Shown here piece by piece: positions 43,944-48,149 of a DNA stretch of 48,149 bases. Numbering within the stretch: the first letter of the stretch is position 1; each line of letters starts with the position of its first letter. The notes under the pieces are model-generated. The model was not told the origin of the DNA. It saw only the letters and a list, made by a program, of their open reading frames with translations, and ran no database searches. Made by a program: the position numbers and the translations under genes. This DNA is from JAAYCB01 sp012744395 (GTDB lineage Bacteria; Planctomycetota; Planctomycetia; Pirellulales; Thermoguttaceae): positions 1-48,149 of the forward strand of contig JAQVNJ010000035.1 of assembly GCA_028703175.1 (NCBI GenBank). The letters run 5' to 3'.

Positions 43944-43972
43944 TCGCCAAATTCGCCGCCCGCAGGTAAAAT
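43944..43972 (+). promoter_or_regulatory. Promoter of the AI-2E permease gene
   Basis: TCGCCA (43944-43949) and TAAAAT (43967-43972) are 17 bases apart, each matching about four to five of six consensus positions. A stem-loop CAGGCG/CGCCTG (43921-43926 with 43937-43942) lies just upstream, between this promoter and the divergent one for the DUF3326 gene. Confidence 0.4.
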
Positions 43973-44028
43973 CGATACGTTCGCAAGAGCGGCGGATTCC
44001 GCCACCTCGCCCAGGAGAGCATGGCTCG

Positions 44029-45429
44029 ATGAATGATAAGCGGTTTCCTCACCATCTGCTGTTGACGATCGCGGCGATCGTTGTCATTGTGGCAGGGCTC
44101 CGCGCCGCCCAATCGCTCGTCGTGCCGCTTGTGATCGCCCTGTTTGTCGCCATCCTGCTGACAACGCCGCTTCGCTGGTTCGAGCGGAAGAGCGTTCCGA
44201 CCTCCGTCGGGCTCCTGCTGCTGATAGCGGCCTGGACATTTGTGGCGGCGATCGGCATTCACGGCGTGGGCCGCTCGCTGAGCGACTTCTCCCGCCGTCT
44301 GCCGAGCTACCAGGACTCGTTGAATGAGCAGATGCGGTATCTCCAGAATCGGTTCAGGCGGTTCTGGCCGGAGCTTTCCCCGAGCCCCCGGCAGCCCGCT
44401 CAAGCGGTGGAGCGAGCCCCGGCGTTCGACTGGGACCGGCATCAGCCGCGGGCCCCGGGTCCACGGATCGGCCCGGCCAGCGACGCCCCTCCGCCACCCG
44501 CCGGGCAAATCGCCAGGTCGTCCCCGATCCAAGCGGCCCCCGGCTTGACGGAGCGTCTGGAATCGAACCCGGCAAGCGGCCTGAACCCCCTTCCGGAGGG
44601 CGTCTTGCCGGCGGAGGAGGGGACGGAGCGGCCGGAGCAGGACGCGGCACTGTCGCGCGAGGGGACCTGGCCGGCGGAGGAGGAGACCGCGGCAGTTGGG
44701 GCCCCGCCTTCGGCGTCCCCCGACCCGATGCACGCCGTGCCCTTTCTGCTCGAAGCGGAGCCGCTCCAATCGCCGGAACTGCCCTGGACATTCGAGACGA
44801 TCCGCGGCTTTCTCAGGGCGATGGCAACGCTCGCCGGCAGCGCGGTGGTGATCGTCGTCACGGTGATCTTCATGTTGCTGGAAGCCTCGCGACTGCCGGA
44901 CAAGCTGCGAGCGGCCGGGGGCCTGTCCAGTTCGGCGCAGAGGAAGATCCAGGACATTACGGGCAACGTGCGGCGGTACCTCGCGATCAAGACGGGGACC
45001 AGTCTGTTGACCGGTGCCTTGGTCGCGCTGCTGGTCTGGCTGCTGCGCCTCGACTTCCCCATGCTTTGGGGGCTGCTCGCATTCCTCTTCAACTTCGTCC
45101 CGCAGATCGGCTCGATCCTGGCGGCGATTCCCGCGATCATGCTCGCGCTGGTGGACCAAGGCCCGGGCACGGCGATCGCGGCGACGTTCGGATACCTGGC
45201 GATCAATTGCCTCGTGTCCTACGCGCTCGAACCGCGGTTCTTCGCCCAGGGACTCGGGCTGTCGATGCTCGTGGTCTTCGTCTCGCTGGTGTTCTGGGGA
45301 TGGGTGCTCGGCCCGGCGGGGATGTTTCTCTCCGCGCCGTTGACGATGGTCCTGAAAATCATCCTCGAGGATTTCGAGGAGACGCGCTGGATCGCCATGC
45401 TGCTGGGGCCCAAGGCGCCCAAGACGTGA
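44029..45429 (+). CDS. AI-2E family transporter with a Pro-rich insertion
   Basis: A 466-residue membrane protein; the family (PerM/TqsA) usually has 340-370. Helices lie near residues 8-30, 30-46 and 59-78, then again from about 265 to the end. Characteristic pieces are VVPLVIALFVAILLTTPLRWFER, VRRYLAIKTGTSLLTGALVALL, FPMLWGLLAFLFNFVPQIGSILAAIPAIMLAL and GLGLSMLVVFVSLVFWGWVLGPAGMFLSAPLT. Residues 115-250 are a Pro/Ala/Glu-rich, probably disordered insertion in the loop before the fourth helix. The substrate may be a small solute, sodium or a signal molecule; the family name does not prove autoinducer transport. AGGAGAG precedes ATG 44029 at nine bases. Confidence 0.85.
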   Translation: MNDKRFPHHLLLTIAAIVVIVAGLRAAQSLVVPLVIALFVAILLTTPLRWFERKSVPTSVGLLLLIAAWTFVAAIGIHGVGRSLSDFSRRLPSYQDSLNEQMRYLQNRFRRFWPELSPSPRQPAQAVERAPAFDWDRHQPRAPGPRIGPASDAPPPPAGQIARSSPIQAAPGLTERLESNPASGLNPLPEGVLPAEEGTERPEQDAALSREGTWPAEEETAAVGAPPSASPDPMHAVPFLLEAEPLQSPELPWTFETIRGFLRAMATLAGSAVVIVVTVIFMLLEASRLPDKLRAAGGLSSSAQRKIQDITGNVRRYLAIKTGTSLLTGALVALLVWLLRLDFPMLWGLLAFLFNFVPQIGSILAAIPAIMLALVDQGPGTAIAATFGYLAINCLVSYALEPRFFAQGLGLSMLVVFVSLVFWGWVLGPAGMFLSAPLTMVLKIILEDFEETRWIAMLLGPKAPKT

Positions 45430-45470
45430 GCCCCGTCCAGCGACGTTTGCGCCGTGATCCCGCTCGCGCG

Positions 45471-46616
45471 CTAGACCGAAGCCAGCGCCTGGTCGATGTC
45501 CTCGACGAGCCGGTCGGGCGACTCGATCCCGACCGACAGCCGCACCGTGTTCTCCCGGACGCCGAAGGTGGTCCTCTTTTCCGGGGGCAGGTAGAGCATC
45601 GTCGTCAGGTAGGGGATGCAGATCAGGGACTCCGTCGCGCCGAGGCTGACGGCATGGTAAATCGTCCGCAGACCATTGATGAAGCGCCGGGCGTCCTCCT
45701 GGTGCTGGCCGACATCGAAGGACAACATGCCCCCGAAACCGTGTTGCATCTGCTTCCGGGCGATGCCGTGCTCGGGGTGGCTCGGCAGGCCCGGATAGAA
45801 CAGCCGGGAGATTTTCGGGCTGTGCTGCAAATGCTCGGCGATGACCTGCGCGCCGCGGGCCATCGCCGCGGCGCGGACCTCGAACGTCTTCAGGCCGCGA
45901 TCGAGGAGGAAGGCGGAATAGGCGTCGAGGGTCGTGCCGATTGCCTGGCGCGTGAACCAGAGTTCGTTATAGTAGCGTTTCAGCCCGGCGATTGCGCCGG
46001 CCATGATGTCGTTGTGCCCTCCCAGCGCTTTGGTAGCGCTGTGGACGACCAGGTCCGCGCCGTGCTCGAGCGGCTTCTGGTGGTAGGGGGTGGCGAAGGT
46101 GTTGTCGACCACGACCATCGCCCCGACGGCGTCGGCGGCCTGCCGGACCGCCGCAATGTCGACAATCTTGCAGAGCGGGTTGCTGGGCGTTTCGAGGAAC
46201 ACCAGCCGGGTGTTGTCGCGGAGCTGCTCGCCGATCCGCGGGGCATCGTCGGCGTCCATCCACGAGACCTGGATCCCCATCCGCTCGAGAATCAGCGAGA
46301 CCTTGTAGTTCGCCCCATACGTGTCGTGGAAGATGAGCAGGTGATCGCCGGCGCGGAGATAGGTCAGGTAGATCATCGTGCAGGCGGCCATTCCCGAAGT
46401 GCAAATCACGCAATCCTCGGCCTCCTCCAAGGCGGCGACCTTGCGCTCGACTTCGCGGACGGTCGGGTTGTCGTCGCGGTGGTACGTGTAGCCGTCGATC
46501 TCCCCCTCGGTGATCTGCCGCAAAACTTCAAAAGAGGCGTATTCGTAGTTGACGGCATTGACGATCGGCGTGACCATCGGCCGATTGCCGTAGGGAGTCA
46601 ACGGATCGGGGCGCAT
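45471..46616 (-). CDS. Trans-sulfuration PLP enzyme (cystathionine gamma-synthase/gamma-lyase type)
   Basis: A 381-residue fold-type I PLP enzyme of the Cys/Met metabolism family. ATG at the complement of 46614-46616 follows GGAGG. Motifs: GYTYHRDDNPTVREVERKVAALE, CTSGMAACTMI (PLP phosphate), HDTYGANYK, LETPSNPLCKIVDI, VVVDNTFATPY, and HSATKALGGHND with the Schiff-base Lys196. The C-terminal part has GGMLSFDVG and SLGATESLICIPYLTT, then VRLSVGIESPDRLVEDI. It could make cystathionine from activated homoserine, cleave cystathionine or methionine, or fix sulfide; sequence alone does not separate these. It is divergent from a cysteine-rich PAS regulator, with about 370 bases between. Confidence 0.9.
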   Translation of the reverse strand: MRPDPLTPYGNRPMVTPIVNAVNYEYASFEVLRQITEGEIDGYTYHRDDNPTVREVERKVAALEEAEDCVICTSGMAACTMIYLTYLRAGDHLLIFHDTYGANYKVSLILERMGIQVSWMDADDAPRIGEQLRDNTRLVFLETPSNPLCKIVDIAAVRQAADAVGAMVVVDNTFATPYHQKPLEHGADLVVHSATKALGGHNDIMAGAIAGLKRYYNELWFTRQAIGTTLDAYSAFLLDRGLKTFEVRAAAMARGAQVIAEHLQHSPKISRLFYPGLPSHPEHGIARKQMQHGFGGMLSFDVGQHQEDARRFINGLRTIYHAVSLGATESLICIPYLTTMLYLPPEKRTTFGVRENTVRLSVGIESPDRLVEDIDQALASV

Positions 46617-46986
46617 CTGCAACGGTCCTCCAAGAATCGGTGCCGGTGGCGGTCTTTGCCGGAGGGCTGGCGAATCGCCGGCACGAAGCCGCCGGGCTCG
46701 GGCCGGCGGCGCGCCCCGTGCGCGCCAGGGATCGCCTCGGCCACCCGAAGAAGGCTCTCCCATGCCAGGCGGCCTGCCCTGTGCCGATCGGGTCTCTGCA
46801 AACCGCGGCGGGCGACTGCCAGGTTCGCCAGTGACCAGCGTATCGCAGCAGACGGGTTAAGGCAATTGGCGCGCCCGGTCAAATTGAACTTTGGCATTTT
46901 TGCACGATCAGGCGGCGCGCCTGCTGGCAAATTGCACGATTAGCCGCTATATTCAGGATATGCCGCCCTGCCAGGAGCCAAACGGG
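46617..46986. other. Divergent regulatory region with a tandem direct repeat
   Basis: No gene is visible. Two copies of a composite motif, TGGCA-(2-3 bases)-TTGCACGATYAG, stand at 46892-46911 and 46925-46943, about 33 bases apart. GGCGCGCC lies between them. A possible promoter for the PAS gene is TGGCAA (46925-46930), 17 bases, TATATT (46948-46953), which would place the second repeat inside the promoter. The spacing of TGGCA and TTGCA is too short for a sigma-54 promoter. Nothing clear is seen for the minus-strand gene. Confidence 0.45.
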
Positions 46987-48149
46987 ATGAGCCCTTTCGA
47001 GGATTTGAGACAGCTAGAGGTCACGATTCTCGATTCGATCAACGAAGGCGTCTTCACGGTCGATCGGGGTTGGCGAATTACGGGATTCAACAAGGCGGCC
47101 GAGCGGATTACCGGAGTGTCCCGCGAGTCGGCGATCGGCAACCGCTGCTGCGACGTGTTTCACGCCAACATCTGCGAGACGCAATGCGCGCTGCGGCGAA
47201 CGATGACCACGGGCCAGCCGATCGTCAATGCCACGGCACATATTGTCAGCCAGGAGGGGCAGCGCGTGCCGATCCGCATCTCCACAGCGCTGTTGAAGGA
47301 CAGCCAGGGAGCGGTGATCGGCGGGGTGGAGACGTTTCAGGACCTGACCCAGGTCGAGCAACTCCAGAAGGAGCTTCGGGCCCGGTACACGTTCGAGGAC
47401 ATCATTGGCCGGAGCCCGGCGATGATGCGGTTGTTCGAGATCCTGCCACAGATTGCCGCCAGCAGCAGCACCGTGCTGATCGAGGGGCCGAGCGGGACGG
47501 GCAAGGAGCTGTTCGCCCGGGCGATCCACAACCTCTCCCCGCGGAAACGGCGGCGATTCGTGGCGGTCAATTGCGCGGCCCTTCCGGATACGCTGCTGGA
47601 GAGCGAGCTGTTCGGGCACAAGGCCGGCGCGTTCACCGACGCCAAACGGGACAAGCCCGGCCGGTTCGCGCTGGCCGAGGGGGGCACGATCCTGCTCGAC
47701 GAGATCGGCGACATCTCGCCGGCGATGCAAGTCCGGCTGCTGCGGGTGCTCCAGGAACGGGTGATCGAACCCCTCGGCGGCGTGCAGACGATTCCCGTCG
47801 ACGTCCGCATTCTGGCGGCGACCAACAAGGACTTGGCCGAGTTGGTCCACATCGGCAAGTTCCGCGAAGACCTCTACTATCGGATTCGCGTGATCCATCT
47901 GAAGCTGCCGGGCCTGCGGCAGCGGCGCGAGGACATCCCCTTGCTGGTCGACCACCTGGTGACGAAGTTCAACCGCCTTCAGGGCAAGGCCATCGCCGGA
48001 GTCTCCGAGGAAGTCATGGCGAGGCTGATGGAACATGCGTATCCGGGAAATGTCCGCGAGTTGGAGAACATCATCGAGCAGGCGTTCGTCCTCTGCCGCG
48101 GCGGCCGTGTCGAGCTGGATCATCTTCCGCCGGAGTTGCGCCCGGCGAC
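46987..48149 (+). CDS. PAS-domain sigma-54-dependent transcriptional activator (3' end outside window)
   Basis: 388 residues are visible and the frame is still open at the window end. ATG 46987 has AGGAG ten bases upstream; an in-frame ATG at 46960 is less favoured. Residues 10-125 form a PAS domain (ILDSINEGVFTVDRGWRITGFNKAAERITG) with a four-Cys cluster, C54-C55-x7-C63-x3-C67. Residues 137-365 form the AAA+ sigma-54 activation domain: Walker A GPSGTGKE (167-174), ESELFGHKAGAFTDA (sigma-54 contact loop, residues 214-219, with Asp218 where Gly is canonical), Walker B ILLDEIGD, FREDLYYRI with arginine fingers, and YPGNVRELEN. A DNA-binding helix-turn-helix is expected beyond the edge. It should hydrolyse ATP to open sigma-54 promoters in response to a redox, metal or gas signal sensed by the PAS domain; its targets are unknown. 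Confidence 0.92.
   Translation, partial: MSPFEDLRQLEVTILDSINEGVFTVDRGWRITGFNKAAERITGVSRESAIGNRCCDVFHANICETQCALRRTMTTGQPIVNATAHIVSQEGQRVPIRISTALLKDSQGAVIGGVETFQDLTQVEQLQKELRARYTFEDIIGRSPAMMRLFEILPQIAASSSTVLIEGPSGTGKELFARAIHNLSPRKRRRFVAVNCAALPDTLLESELFGHKAGAFTDAKRDKPGRFALAEGGTILLDEIGDISPAMQVRLLRVLQERVIEPLGGVQTIPVDVRILAATNKDLAELVHIGKFREDLYYRIRVIHLKLPGLRQRREDIPLLVDHLVTKFNRLQGKAIAGVSEEVMARLMEHAYPGNVRELENIIEQAFVLCRGGRVELDHLPPELRPA

Noticed and set aside
44029..45429. Claiming autoinducer-2 export from the family name
   Set aside because: The AI-2E family includes sodium/proton antiporters and permeases of unknown substrate, and no lsr or luxS gene is nearby.
46891..46905. Possible sigma-54 promoter (TTGGCA ... 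TTGCAC)
   Set aside because: The two boxes are separated by only 2-3 bases where about 6 are required to keep GG and GC in register, so they are read as a direct repeat instead.

Overview
The window reads as chromosomal DNA of a GC-rich planctomycete, probably of the Pirellulales type. That placement is inferred from gene content: a DUF1559 tail beside a small carboxypeptidase-regulatory-like lipoprotein, a secreted FG-GAP/VCBS protein, a Tat-exported Gfo/Idh/MocA oxidoreductase, a FloA-type flotillin, and long low-complexity insertions in otherwise conserved proteins. No rRNA, tRNA, prophage, complete insertion sequence or CRISPR array was found.

Layout. 1-860: the 3' remnant of a DUF1559 gene and a small lipoprotein. 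1043-4890: a three-gene ribose-type ABC importer (rbsA-rbsC-rbsB order) whose permease carries an unusual extra N-terminal domain. 4967-8669: floA (minus), a divergent membrane-anchored GTPase (plus) and an HNH endonuclease (minus). 9196-13843: a 597-residue coiled-coil protein converging on a 914-residue low-complexity lipoprotein. 14180-20961: three exported proteins (VCBS repeat protein, Tat-type oxidoreductase, glycosidase-like protein) separated by short palindromic repeat elements. 20969-25202: murD, an intergenic region with a strong candidate small structured RNA, a promoter plus cupin gene, and ligA. 25445-30021: pyruvate:ferredoxin oxidoreductase overlapped by a dihydroorotate dehydrogenase-like flavoprotein. 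30255-40732: a nine-gene complex I operon in the order nuoA-C-D-H-J-K-L-M-N. 40751-42747: two small unknown genes and a TatD nuclease. 42811-46616: a DUF3326 protein (minus), an AI-2E-type permease (plus) and a trans-sulfuration PLP enzyme (minus). 46987-end: a PAS/sigma-54 activator that runs off the window.

How the genes work together. PFOR makes low-potential reduced ferredoxin or flavodoxin. The complex I operon next to it has all seven membrane subunits plus NuoC and NuoD, but none of the iron-sulfur subunits (B, E, F, G, I), so these must be encoded elsewhere or the electron input is unconventional. The 14-21 kb block looks like a secreted carbohydrate-processing set, and the ABC importer may take up a product sugar, although nothing in the sequence links the two.

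Most likely new items: the structured RNA at about 22411-22523 (consensus -35 box upstream, hairpin, 20-pair closing stem, T7 tract); the iron-sulfur-free complex I operon; the permease with a binding-protein-like N-terminal domain; the MITE-like inverted repeat at 16453-16661; and the PAS activator with a four-cysteine cluster and a GAFTDA loop.
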